Below, one piece after another: positions 17,901-25,800 of a DNA stretch of 64,000 nucleotides (position 1 is its first letter; each line of letters begins with the position of its first letter). The translations under genes were made by a program, and so were the position numbers. Under the pieces are notes generated by a model. It was given only the letters and a program-made list of their open reading frames with translations, was not told the origin of the DNA and ran no database searches. The stretch lies in assembly GCF_000163055.2 (NCBI RefSeq), contig NC_022111.1, positions 434,001 through 498,000 of the forward strand. The letters are read 5' to 3'. The DNA comes from Prevotella sp. oral taxon 299 str. F0039 (GTDB lineage Bacteria; Bacteroidota; Bacteroidia; Bacteroidales; Bacteroidaceae).

Positions 17901-18721
17901 CAGCGCAGATGGTAGACGACATTAATGCACAGATAGGGAGAGTAAAAAGCCTTAAAGAGGCTTTGCAGTTAGAAGAGATAAAAACGGACGTTAAACAATT
18001 TAATACCGAGTTAAGCCGTGTTTCGTACGAGGGTATAAGGGGAACGGGCGACACCATTATAGGGGTTGCGAATGCGTGGAGGCAGTTGTCGGAAACGATG
18101 AGTAACACCGACGCAAGCGCATGGGAACAAATCTCCGCAGTGTGGAGCACTTTAACCGCCTCAATAGACGGAGTTATCCAGATAGTAAATCTTATTAATG
18201 AATTTACGAAAGCCTCGGAGCTATTAGCAGCTGCAAAGCAAGCCGAAGGAGTTGCAACACAAGCAACCGCAGCCGCAGCAGTAGAAGCAACCGCAACCCA
18301 GACAGCAGCGCAAGCCGAGCAAGTGGCAACCACGATAGCCGCTTACGCTGCACTAACCAAGAGTGCGGAGATATTGATGGCAGCGCAAGCAACCGCAGCG
18401 TATGCGGCTCTTCCTGTGGTGGGTGTAGGTTTAGCAGCTCAACAGATTGCAGGAATGAAAGCTCTAATTGCAGGGGCGGGGGCTTTTGCTCGAGGTGGTA
18501 TTGTTGGCGGTACAGACTACCACGACAACACGATTGCGAGGGTTTCATCGGGTGAAATGATTCTAAACGGAAGACAGCAACGCAATTTGTTTAACTCCAT
18601 AAATAGGGGCGAGCTAGGAGGCGGAGGCACTCAAAAAATCGAGATAGTCGGTCGCTTGCGTGGCTCTGATATATACTTCTCACAGCGTAACGATAGCGCA
18701 CGACACGGACGCAAGTCTTAA
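14948..18721 (+). CDS. Tail tape measure protein
   Basis: The longest protein in the window, 1257 residues, sets tail length. The N-terminal third carries the TP901-type core, recognisable by GGKFEDAMARVKAVS (about 59-73) and by LGATTKYSATDAAGAL (about 88-103). The middle has a hydrophobic Ala-rich stretch (about 360-390 and 490-520) that may act as a membrane-active segment, and long Glu/Lys coiled coils with a GGGGNGSGGGS linker near residue 760-770. The C-terminus has a second Ala-rich region and the common ending FARGGIVGG...NDN-like ISGEM/NGRQQR. It extends through the tail tube and is ejected with DNA. Both start and end are clear. Confidence 0.95.
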   Translation: MGKLSFAIALNLLTDGVKKGATEAQNIVKNLTSKLTSTLGSLGLSFGAFSFGRSALEAGGKFEDAMARVKAVSNATKNEFKSMEDEAQRLGATTKYSATDAAGALENLVRNGLKPLEATKAVGKTLEFAQANTIELAEAADIATNVMNGFGKAVDDLGNINDVLSSTAAHSATNVTDLAEALKIAAPMATTAKIGIEETNAALGTLANVGFKGTDAGTGVKQMLIAISSQSSEAAKTLKRYGVNLNETTLKNDGLVKSLQKLKDSGIGNSIQDLVAVFGKLAAPKAAALINNVDKLSELSTTLRNSQGENARMFEQSTGKYMNALHTLKSTWESVMISIFKKSEGGVVGFLNALIGGLNYVKDNLTKIAIQIAAAFATSKLVGVWRAWREATATAMASSVTSAQTAAAKIAILEQQALELKRGIALREQALETATAQERIRLEEQTMAKRRALAQNFTAQRKLNALQIAASEQASATASSTAWGTAWRGLKATAVGAAASIKAALSSLIPMIVVTGIIELGSALKDLWDRAHLAEERLKDVANKSRELDDAMRTNLGIMRASEKGSTAWQTALKNLKDEYPDLISKLDLEKVSVQTNAKEYNELKKKIDGAISSQKEYWATEAKLANIKDKKDDFFGRSGSFLTDTFSTFKDFKNTVGYEYERNRIKNGSKSNRSKFNGEFDAAMVDVESILQRGDWSAKSRQMLVYHKIKRFVGDNKKSLNLAKDLIINYGKEVKSYENAVLKNLPKKTEGGNAPKTKSEDEGGGGNGSGGGSDKKKKETELHRIQREYEKKLENLAFEYGQGLITEKKFNERKRELLKDVAHNIINSDERGTKDSSFGKAQLSEYKKDFEQGAQRKAKELENEYNKRLQTLKSQASTLTTEAFENEKESIYKEYRNAADDAIKEFTELGLSSESLIDAFGNLYALLGKAETDLAKGNPEDYKRDKRKDYKKTKIEISEEELNLAQQKLSDMIGGKFKEAGKTAAQMVDDINAQIGRVKSLKEALQLEEIKTDVKQFNTELSRVSYEGIRGTGDTIIGVANAWRQLSETMSNTDASAWEQISAVWSTLTASIDGVIQIVNLINEFTKASELLAAAKQAEGVATQATAAAAVEATATQTAAQAEQVATTIAAYAALTKSAEILMAAQATAAYAALPVVGVGLAAQQIAGMKALIAGAGAFARGGIVGGTDYHDNTIARVSSGEMILNGRQQRNLFNSINRGELGGGGTQKIEIVGRLRGSDIYFSQRNDSARHGRKS

Positions 18722-18763
18722 AATTGCGCTACCTTTTTATCCCCACTTTAGATAAATATTATA

Positions 18764-21553
18764 ATGACGATATCTTTCAAATTCAGAAATACCGCGAATA
18801 ATAGGGAATACAGTTGTGTTATCGTACACGGATCGCCTATAGCTCTAGTTAGGACACCTAGTTCGCCCGTGAGGATAACCCACGAGGCGGACGAAAACGT
18901 GTTATCCCCCGTAAGAACTTCAACCGCTACAATCGAAGTTTTTACCCCTAACAATAAGCTGTTTTTTTTCGAGATGAACGCTATCGAGCCTTTGGATTTC
19001 CCCGTTATAATCAAAGAGCACCCCGTAGGGGGCGAGGCGGTGCGCTCTGTACTTTGGTATGGCTTTCTTACTCCTAATCGATTCGATAATGATTATACAA
19101 GTGCAAAGGACGTCGTAACGTTCGAATGTCGTTGCGGGCTTTCTGTCTTATCCGATTTACCCTATATCTCAGAGGAAAAGAAAAGCCTTTTAATGTCTCA
19201 AGTCTTATTAAAAGTATTTCGTAGATTGGCATCATACGGAGGAGGTTATAAAACCCTTTACGTACAAAAGACCTTCGACATAAAAAACTCGTCTAAGACT
19301 CAAGATTTTACAACTTTGAGAATCTCCGAAAAGAATTTCTTTGATAAAAAAGAATACGACGAACAACCCGACAACGAGGTTGCGTGGACGTGTAGAGAGG
19401 TTCTCGAGGAGATTTGCAAGTGGCTCAATCTTTCGGCAGTAGCCCGAGGCAGGGATGTATATTTATTCGATTGCAATGCGGTTAATAGTGGTTTAGGTGA
19501 GTTTTTCGTATACTCATTATACCAAACCCCAGAGAGAGAACCCGTCTACACATTAAAAACTTTAGATATAAGAGAAAACGTCGAAATACGCAAAGAGTTA
19601 TTTGGAGGGTCAGACAATTCTATAAGCCTTGACCCTGTGGCAAACTCTGTTAAAACAAAGGATAATTTTTATAAAGTAACTGCACTTTTTGAGGACGCAT
19701 TCGACGAGGGCAAACTTCGAGACGTAACCGCACCAATGGGCAAATTTTATCCATTGTATCATCAAGGAGGGCGCAACTATGAAACCCCAAACGGTAGTAT
19801 TATAAATTTTGCGCTTTATGGTCTTTATTGGAATTACCCAGACGAAAGGACGGGACACGCCACGACTGGATATTACGGAACACTACACGATGCCCGCATA
19901 CTAGGCAGTAAGTTTAGGGCAGGCATACGAATAAAAAAAGCAACGTGGTTTAAGTTTTTCGACACCACAGGCGCAAGCCTATACAGGTACGACCTTGTGG
20001 GCTCCGTTGATGGAGTAGTAGAATACGACAAAAGCGCAACACCAGGGGACGCCCTACCTCAAACGTCCTTATCTGTGTTTACGTTTCCCTTCAGAAAATC
20101 GGAAGTCTTCGACTATTACCCTGGCATAAAACAGCCCGCACCCGACGCACGAGCGATTGAGCAAATAGGCGCATGTATTGTGAGAGAGTACTCTAAAAAA
20201 TTAGATACCGACCTCGACGAATATATAAAAAAGGCGAACCCTAATTATAACAGCTTTTCGGGTTATTATGAACGTTATCAACCTAAAGCAGATATATACG
20301 CGAATAGTTTCAATAACTTAACGCCTTTCCTAGATTTCGATGAAAAAATACTTTTAGTAGTTGGGTATCTTTCCCAAGCATTAAAAAGCCACGAGGATTA
20401 TAGGCGTTTCCCTGGTTTGTCTATTAAGCGCAATATTCCCGAGGAGTTATTTATACAAAACCCCTATAGATATTTTCGTATTTCTGGAGAGTTTGCGATG
20501 AATAACAAGCCCTATGATATCACCTTTAACGATAAAGGGAGCGACCAAAGCAAAAACGAGGAAGACAAAAAGGATATAGGAGTAGAAAAAATCGAAAGGG
20601 AAGACCTTTTTATTCGTGCACGTCTAGAGGTCGGGGGCTTGTATTGGAACGGCGTTTATTGGGATCACCAAGAAAGTGATTTTAAAATATATTACGGAAA
20701 GCAAGAGGGCACAAAGTGCGAAGATATCCCCTACACTTGGCACGCTCTAAGCGGTTCGGGTAGAGTTTGGGGGCAAGGCTTGAAAGAAGAAGGGTATTAT
20801 ATTCCAATGCCCCCCGAACCTCAAGGGGATAAATGCGAGTTTATTATTTACCTACCCGACGGAAAATTCCGAGAAGGTTATAAATATAAAGTAAGTCCCG
20901 AGAAGCAAGGAGAGCTAGGGGAAGAAATAGAGCTTACTCTAGCAAAAGCAATAGGCGGTTCGCCATGGTGCTATTGGCTTAAGAATCTAAAGTTTGAGCT
21001 AGTGGACGCAAACCCTAACTATTTAGATGATACTAAGAGCGACACGGAATACGCTTATAACGCAAGTTCTTCAAGCACCTTAAAGGGTGAATCTAGAGAG
21101 TTTAAGATTTGTACGGATGATGGTTCAGTACCTAACTACTCAAGTGTGACGTACCTAGGGGAGAACAGAGCCGAAGCGGTCGACAAAGTCCACGACTTAG
21201 TGACTAAAACGGAGATAAGGCAAGAAGAGCTATATATTCATAAATATCTACAGCAGTATAGAACCCCGAGCATAAGGCTGAAATTAGAGCTTAGACTTAA
21301 CTCTATAAACCCTTTTGCCGTGTTTTCTAGTGTTTTGCACCCTGGCGCATCTTTTATGCCTATGGGGGGCGAGATCGACTTAGAGCGGAGCACTGCAAGA
21401 ATAGAGCTAAGAGACATAAAAGGCTTTAGCGAACTCTTATACAACGGAAACCGCTACAGAGTCGAAAAGACGGACAAGGCACGAACCGAGACAGCACCCA
21501 CGACAAGAACCAAAGCGTTAGCCGAAAAAGGAATATTGAAATTAAAAACTTAA
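18764..21553 (+). CDS. Large tail tip / baseplate protein
   Basis: A 929-residue protein directly after the tape measure, where siphoviruses encode distal tail or baseplate proteins. The first ~170 residues are beta-rich with phrases (EVFTPNNKLFF, FLTPNRFDND) typical of a tail-tip ring domain; the following segment about residues 200-240 (WTCREVLEEICKWLNLSAV) is a recurrent helical motif in Bacteroidota phage tail proteins. The middle and end are Tyr/Asp-rich beta regions that could form receptor-binding or carbohydrate-binding parts. I cannot assign a precise family. It is followed 4 nt later by the collagen-like fibre. Confidence 0.65.
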   Translation: MTISFKFRNTANNREYSCVIVHGSPIALVRTPSSPVRITHEADENVLSPVRTSTATIEVFTPNNKLFFFEMNAIEPLDFPVIIKEHPVGGEAVRSVLWYGFLTPNRFDNDYTSAKDVVTFECRCGLSVLSDLPYISEEKKSLLMSQVLLKVFRRLASYGGGYKTLYVQKTFDIKNSSKTQDFTTLRISEKNFFDKKEYDEQPDNEVAWTCREVLEEICKWLNLSAVARGRDVYLFDCNAVNSGLGEFFVYSLYQTPEREPVYTLKTLDIRENVEIRKELFGGSDNSISLDPVANSVKTKDNFYKVTALFEDAFDEGKLRDVTAPMGKFYPLYHQGGRNYETPNGSIINFALYGLYWNYPDERTGHATTGYYGTLHDARILGSKFRAGIRIKKATWFKFFDTTGASLYRYDLVGSVDGVVEYDKSATPGDALPQTSLSVFTFPFRKSEVFDYYPGIKQPAPDARAIEQIGACIVREYSKKLDTDLDEYIKKANPNYNSFSGYYERYQPKADIYANSFNNLTPFLDFDEKILLVVGYLSQALKSHEDYRRFPGLSIKRNIPEELFIQNPYRYFRISGEFAMNNKPYDITFNDKGSDQSKNEEDKKDIGVEKIEREDLFIRARLEVGGLYWNGVYWDHQESDFKIYYGKQEGTKCEDIPYTWHALSGSGRVWGQGLKEEGYYIPMPPEPQGDKCEFIIYLPDGKFREGYKYKVSPEKQGELGEEIELTLAKAIGGSPWCYWLKNLKFELVDANPNYLDDTKSDTEYAYNASSSSTLKGESREFKICTDDGSVPNYSSVTYLGENRAEAVDKVHDLVTKTEIRQEELYIHKYLQQYRTPSIRLKLELRLNSINPFAVFSSVLHPGASFMPMGGEIDLERSTARIELRDIKGFSELLYNGNRYRVEKTDKARTETAPTTRTKALAEKGILKLKT

Positions 21554-21557
21554 ATAT

Positions 21558-22541
21558 ATGAACGAAAACGAAATTTTAGACCGCAACGATTTGCGCACCA
21601 TCATAAGAGAAGAGCTAACAGCGCAGGCGCAAAACATTGATGCACTTCCAGAGGTGGAAACCCTGGAGGGCTTAAAAGCCTTACCAGCTTTTAAAGGCAC
21701 TGATATAGTCTTAACTCCTTTGGCTCTTTTAAGAGGCGAAAGGGGCGAACAAGGCGAGAAAGGGGAAAAGGGCGAACCTGGAGAGAAAGGAGAAAGGGGC
21801 GAACCAGGGGACAGCCACTTTACCGAGGAGCTAAACGAAGCGAAGAAAAGCTTAGAGACTCTTATAACCTCGAAGAATGACGACACAAAAAGACTTGTAA
21901 CAGCTTTACAGGAACGTATAAATACACTTGTAGGCTCAAACGCAAGCGAGGCAATAGATAGCTTTAACGAGGTTATAAAGTTCTTAGGAGGCGTTAAAGA
22001 TAACGACACCTTAAACGCTTTATTAGCGAAGATAAACGAGCGTTTGAACACATTAGAAACAACAAAGGTTACAACATTAGAAAATAGTGTTAGTTCTTTG
22101 CAAGAAAAGTTAACGGAGGAAACAAGCACAAGGGAAACGGCAGTAACCACGATTAACGAGACAATAACAGAGCTTAAAAATAAAAAGATAGTAGCCGAAG
22201 AGGTAACGACAACAGAGAACGGAGGCACAAGAGAACTTACTCTACAAGCAGGTAAAGTGTACGCTCTATTTGAAAACGTGGATAAATTACGAATTAAAGC
22301 AATAGCACCGCCCGAGAATACAAAAGAAGTGGCAGAAGTGATGCTTTATTTTCACACGGGGCAAAACAGCGGTAGCGGTGTTGTGACTCGTAGTGGTGAC
22401 GCTCCTACGATTAGCTTTGAGGGTGTTATCCTACCTAAAGATGTAGCGGTAGAAAATAACATGTTTTATGAGGTTAGTTTTAAGTACAACCCGATAGCAC
22501 GTAAATATACGGCTTTGGTTGTAAGTTGGGCTATAGCTTAA
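21558..22541 (+). CDS. Collagen-like tail fibre protein
   Basis: A 327-residue protein with nine uninterrupted Gly-X-Y triplets at residues 60-86 (GERGEQGEKGEKGEPG and onward), a short phage collagen-like rod. Flanking parts are a helical N-terminus that may dock on the tail tip, a Leu/Thr-rich coiled-coil region (about 90-215) suited to trimer formation, and a beta-rich C-terminus (about 225-327) that probably forms the receptor-binding head. Trimeric collagen-like fibres are common in phage tails. The next gene follows after 16 nt. Confidence 0.82.
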   Translation: MNENEILDRNDLRTIIREELTAQAQNIDALPEVETLEGLKALPAFKGTDIVLTPLALLRGERGEQGEKGEKGEPGEKGERGEPGDSHFTEELNEAKKSLETLITSKNDDTKRLVTALQERINTLVGSNASEAIDSFNEVIKFLGGVKDNDTLNALLAKINERLNTLETTKVTTLENSVSSLQEKLTEETSTRETAVTTINETITELKNKKIVAEEVTTTENGGTRELTLQAGKVYALFENVDKLRIKAIAPPENTKEVAEVMLYFHTGQNSGSGVVTRSGDAPTISFEGVILPKDVAVENNMFYEVSFKYNPIARKYTALVVSWAIA

Positions 22542-22542
22542 C

Positions 22543-22550
22543 AAAGGAGG
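22543..22550 (+). promoter_or_regulatory. Strong Shine-Dalgarno sequence
   Basis: AAAGGAGG lies 7 nt upstream of the ATG at 22558. A textbook Shine-Dalgarno of this strength is unusual in Bacteroidota, whose ribosomes rely little on it, and stands out from the other gene starts here. Confidence 0.7.
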
Positions 22551-22557
22551 AACGAGT

Positions 22558-23058
22558 ATGAGCAGAAGACGTTACATGGGTGGGGTTTTAGATGACCATA
22601 CCATTGTAGAGAATTACACAAAGGTAATAAGCGGTTGGGGTGCGGTGCCTGAGAAAAGACATGTTAATTTTGACGAGGACACGGAAATATACGGGCATCT
22701 CGAAGGCAGTAACCGAAAAATCACGCTAGGGTCTAAAACGTCCGAGTTTGGATTTGCGACGAATACGGAGGTTGTAATAATGGGGCAATGGGGTTTTCAA
22801 GGTCGAAACCATTATTTCTTTCGCACATTGTGGAGTAAAAGAATAACTTTTAATTGGGCGGAGCCTATGATTTTCGATTTCACCATAAGCGTAAAAAATG
22901 GTCTCCATGTGTGGAATGAAGATAAAACTATTGATTGCACACTAAACGATGAAGAGAGTAAAAAACTAATTCGTTCCTTTGTCGGAAATGCGGTGCTACA
23001 ATTAGCAGGGCGTGGCAAAATCGACTATATCAAAACAAGAAAATTAAAAGAGAATTAA
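22558..23058 (+). CDS. Phage tail-region protein, unknown
   Basis: A 166-residue protein between the collagen-like fibre and the DUF4376-like protein. It is rich in Gly, Trp, Phe and charged residues and appears mostly beta; the repeated aromatic strands (RNHYFFRTLW, ITFNWAEPMIF) suggest a structural or fibre-associated protein. No family is recognised. Start is well supported by a Shine-Dalgarno sequence at 22543-22550. Confidence 0.6.
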   Translation: MSRRRYMGGVLDDHTIVENYTKVISGWGAVPEKRHVNFDEDTEIYGHLEGSNRKITLGSKTSEFGFATNTEVVIMGQWGFQGRNHYFFRTLWSKRITFNWAEPMIFDFTISVKNGLHVWNEDKTIDCTLNDEESKKLIRSFVGNAVLQLAGRGKIDYIKTRKLKEN

Positions 23059-23063
23059 AATAT

Positions 23064-23588
23064 ATGTGGTACAAAGAAGTCGAAGGCGTAAAGATTTACG
23101 CAACAAATAGAGTGATGATAGGTGATGCGGTCGTATTCAACCCTACCGATGAGCAGTTAGCAGAAGCAGGCTATATTAAAGAAGTGCCAAAGGAGAAAAC
23201 CAAAGAGGAATTACTCACAGAAGCAAAGGCGTTGAAGCTTGCAGAGATAGAAGCATACGACCAAAGCGAGGCGGTAAATTCTTTTTATCTAAATGATACC
23301 CCCTTTTGGCTTGACAGAGAAACACGTGTCGGATTGATGCACTCAACCTCACGTCTTAAGTATTTAGGTAGAACCGATACAACGTTGTGGATTAACGGGC
23401 TTAAAATAACGCTTAATTGTGATGTTGTTATTGGTATGCTTTCACAACTTGAAGAATACGCCTTAAGATGTTTCGATACAACCGAAGAACATAAAGCAAA
23501 TATAAAAAACCTTACAAGCGTAGAAGAAATTAACGCTTATGAGTATAGAGCAAATTATCCAGAAAAATTAAAATTCAAAACCTCTTAA
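23064..23588 (+). CDS. DUF4376-like tail fibre accessory protein
   Basis: A 174-residue protein. The last ~110 residues resemble DUF4376: KALKLAEIEAYDQSEAVNSF (about 56-75), a conserved TPFWLDRETRVGL strand and helix, then LWINGLKITLNCD. These domains are common near tail fibre genes of Bacteroidota prophages, and their role is not established. The N-terminal ~45 residues form a separate beta region. Confidence 0.7.
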   Translation: MWYKEVEGVKIYATNRVMIGDAVVFNPTDEQLAEAGYIKEVPKEKTKEELLTEAKALKLAEIEAYDQSEAVNSFYLNDTPFWLDRETRVGLMHSTSRLKYLGRTDTTLWINGLKITLNCDVVIGMLSQLEEYALRCFDTTEEHKANIKNLTSVEEINAYEYRANYPEKLKFKTS

Positions 23589-23591
23589 GAT

Positions 23592-24047
23592 ATGCAAACA
23601 CTTGTATTAATTAGTTTAATAACCATCGTTGTATGGTTGCTATATTCTGCCTTACGTTATGGTACTGGCGAATATGTTTCAGATAATTATTATATCACAA
23701 AGGAAAAGTGGCTTTTTTCTGTAGTGATGGTTTTAACTGCGGGGCTTTTATTTTTGCCAATGCTTTCAAAGTCGGAGGAGTACGGCTGTTTTGCTTTCCT
23801 TTCTTGTATGGGTTTAATTCTTGTAGGAACAGAACCGCACTACAAAACTTATGGGAAACTCGCCCACAACGTCGGGGCTTGTACCGCTTGCGCAAGTTCT
23901 CTTATATGGTCGGCTTTGTTTCATCCCTACATAACGGCTTGCGTGTTCTTTGCTTATTTGGCGTACTACATTGCAGTAGGTAAAAAAGTTATGTATGTAG
24001 GAGAGATCAGCGTTTTTGCTTTAGTGTATTTTAATCTTTTATATTAG
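23592..24047 (+). CDS. Small integral membrane protein
   Basis: A 151-residue hydrophobic protein with about five membrane segments: one at the N-terminus (TLVLISLITIVVWLLYSALR), others around residues 37-55, 58-76, 95-125 and 130-150. It starts 3 nt after the previous gene and 9 nt before the holin-like gene. A second holin, antiholin or superinfection exclusion protein are options, but the sequence gives no specific family. Confidence 0.6.
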   Translation: MQTLVLISLITIVVWLLYSALRYGTGEYVSDNYYITKEKWLFSVVMVLTAGLLFLPMLSKSEEYGCFAFLSCMGLILVGTEPHYKTYGKLAHNVGACTACASSLIWSALFHPYITACVFFAYLAYYIAVGKKVMYVGEISVFALVYFNLLY

Positions 24048-24056
24048 TGTAAAGAT

Positions 24057-24530
24057 ATGAATGATGTAAAAACTTTTATAATAGCGATTGTTAGCGGGGT
24101 GCTTGCCCTACTTTCACCGATAAAAGACTTTATGCACGCAATGATTTGCCTATTCCTTGTAAATTTCCTTTTCGGAGTTGTTGCGGACTATTGCAACGGT
24201 GGCAAGTGGTCTATGAAGAAAGCTATGGTATTTTTTTATCACGTTTTAGTTTTCTTTTTAATTGCGTCTTGTGTCTTTTTCATAGGGCATTTCTTGCATA
24301 ACGAAAACGAGGCTCTTTATAGTGTTAAAACTCTTTGCCTCGTGGCTCTATGGTTCTATACAATTAACATTCTTAAAAACTTGCGTTTAATTCTTGTACC
24401 ACATACCCCGATGCACGCCCTCGTTAATTTCTTGTACTATGTGGTGAGTTTGAAGCTGGTACACAAAATACCCTACTTAAGTGATTATATAACAGAAACT
24501 AAAAACGAAGATAATGGAAATAAGAATTAA
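24057..24530 (+). CDS. Putative holin
   Basis: A 157-residue protein with about four hydrophobic segments (residues about 4-20, 29-45, 59-80 and 92-112) and a Lys-rich stretch between the second and third. The pattern MICLFLVNFLFGVVADY followed by GGKWSMKKA resembles the phage holin family with the typical basic loop. It would permeabilise the inner membrane at lysis. It overlaps the DUF5675-like gene by 17 nt, linking the two in a lysis-type module. Confidence 0.7.
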   Translation: MNDVKTFIIAIVSGVLALLSPIKDFMHAMICLFLVNFLFGVVADYCNGGKWSMKKAMVFFYHVLVFFLIASCVFFIGHFLHNENEALYSVKTLCLVALWFYTINILKNLRLILVPHTPMHALVNFLYYVVSLKLVHKIPYLSDYITETKNEDNGNKN

Positions 24531-24945
24531 CAGAATAGCAAGAAAAGAACGATATACAATTGGAAATATGTACGTTGATGATACGTATTTCTGTGATACT
24601 CTAGAAGACGCAGACAGGGGGCTTGTCGACACTATGGAGATTGACGAAATACTGGAAAACAAGCTCAAAGGAATAACAGCTATACCAACGGGAAAGTATG
24701 ATGTAATTTTAACCTTTTCGCCACGCTTTAAGCGTGTATTGCCTTTGCTTTTGAATGTGAAAGGCTTTGAGGGCATAAGAATTCACGCAGGCAATACAGC
24801 GGAAGATACAGAGGGCTGTTTGCTCGTTGGAGAGAACAAAGAGAAAGGCAAAGTTATTAACAGCCGTGTAACGTTTGAAAAACTGATGTCCGTTCTTTTA
24901 AGGTGCGAGAAGAAGAAAGAAAAAGTAACTATAACAATTGAATAA
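24514..24945 (+). CDS. DUF5675-like protein, possible endolysin-type enzyme
   Basis: A 143-residue protein resembling DUF5675: the N-terminal RIARKERYTIGNMYVDDTYFCDTLEDADRG pattern, PTGKYDVILTFSPRF (about 57-71) and the GIRIHAGNTAEDTEGCLLVG block (about 88-107), whose HxG..DTxGC arrangement looks like an L,D-transpeptidase or YkuD-related active site. Proteins of this type sit in lysis modules of Bacteroidota prophages and are suspected cell wall enzymes, but this is not proven. No other endolysin is visible in the module, so this is the best candidate. Confidence 0.7.
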   Translation: MEIRINRIARKERYTIGNMYVDDTYFCDTLEDADRGLVDTMEIDEILENKLKGITAIPTGKYDVILTFSPRFKRVLPLLLNVKGFEGIRIHAGNTAEDTEGCLLVGENKEKGKVINSRVTFEKLMSVLLRCEKKKEKVTITIE

Positions 24946-24947
24946 AT

Positions 24948-25784
24948 ATGCCTAAAATAAAACACATGAAAGCCCCACTACCTTTCGTGGGTCAAAAAAG
25001 AAACTTTATAAAAGCCCTAACCCCTATTATAGAAAGACAACCCGACAATACTATTTTTGTAGACCTATTCGGAGGTAGTGGTTTGCTCTCTAATTTAGTA
25101 AAAGAACTAAAGCCCAACGCTAGAGTAATATATAACGATTTCGATAATTATTCAGAGCGGTTAGCCCACATAAAAGAAACCGAGGAACTCCGCCATATGA
25201 TAGGGGAAAAGTTAAAGGACGTGCCTAAGTGTTCGAAAGTCAGCGAAGAGTTAAAAGCGGAGATTTGCGACCTAATAGAAGACTTTAAGGCAAAGAAAGG
25301 CTTTGTCGATATTGTTACGGTTGCCTCGTGGCTTTTATTCTCGAATAGGACCGCGGGGGATATAGACGATATCAGAGCGAAACGGAATACCTTTTATAAT
25401 AGTGTGATAAAAGCACCACTTAAAGCCGATGGATATCTTGAGGGGGCGGAACGAGTTTGTAAAGACTTCCAAAAGTTGATAGACGAGTTTAAGAATGTCC
25501 CTAATGTTTTGTTTATTTGCGATCCGCCCTATATGCTCACAGAAAAAGCGCACTATAAAAAGACTTACTGGGGGCTTGGTAAGTACTTGAATCTCCTAAA
25601 AGATATGACGGGCTTAAACTCTATCTACTTCACTAGCTCAAAGAGTGGACTGCTTGACTTCTACCACTGGTGGGAGAAGAATATGCCCCAAGCAATAAAG
25701 AAGCCATATAAAATAATTTCTAATAACGTGGGTTATTTCCACGAATCTAGAGAGTACGAAGACATAATGATGTATAACGTTTAA
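24948..25784 (+). CDS. DNA adenine methyltransferase (D12/Dam type)
   Basis: A 278-residue N6-adenine DNA methyltransferase. The Dam/D12 order is visible: an early LPFVGQKRN (11-19), SAM-binding FVDLFGGSG (37-45) and catalytic DPPY (192-195). It starts 2 nt after the lysis-type protein; a second ATG at 24966 is an alternative start. With no restriction gene nearby it is an orphan phage enzyme, likely used to protect phage DNA from host restriction or to regulate phage genes. Its recognition site cannot be told from sequence. Confidence 0.9.
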   Translation: MPKIKHMKAPLPFVGQKRNFIKALTPIIERQPDNTIFVDLFGGSGLLSNLVKELKPNARVIYNDFDNYSERLAHIKETEELRHMIGEKLKDVPKCSKVSEELKAEICDLIEDFKAKKGFVDIVTVASWLLFSNRTAGDIDDIRAKRNTFYNSVIKAPLKADGYLEGAERVCKDFQKLIDEFKNVPNVLFICDPPYMLTEKAHYKKTYWGLGKYLNLLKDMTGLNSIYFTSSKSGLLDFYHWWEKNMPQAIKKPYKIISNNVGYFHESREYEDIMMYNV

Positions 25785-25800
25785 TATATAACGCAACGAA

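Noticed and set aside
18204..18548. 114-codon Leu-rich ORF antisense to the tape measure
   Set aside because: Shadow of the Ala-rich coding strand; codon pattern is an artefact of GCA/GCC repeats.
21718..21815. Template or variable repeat of a diversity-generating retroelement
   Set aside because: The repeats are collagen-like Gly-X-Y codons and no reverse transcriptase is visible in the window.
23708..23983. 91-codon ORF overlapping the membrane protein gene in another frame
   Set aside because: Fully inside a better supported gene and lacks its own start context.
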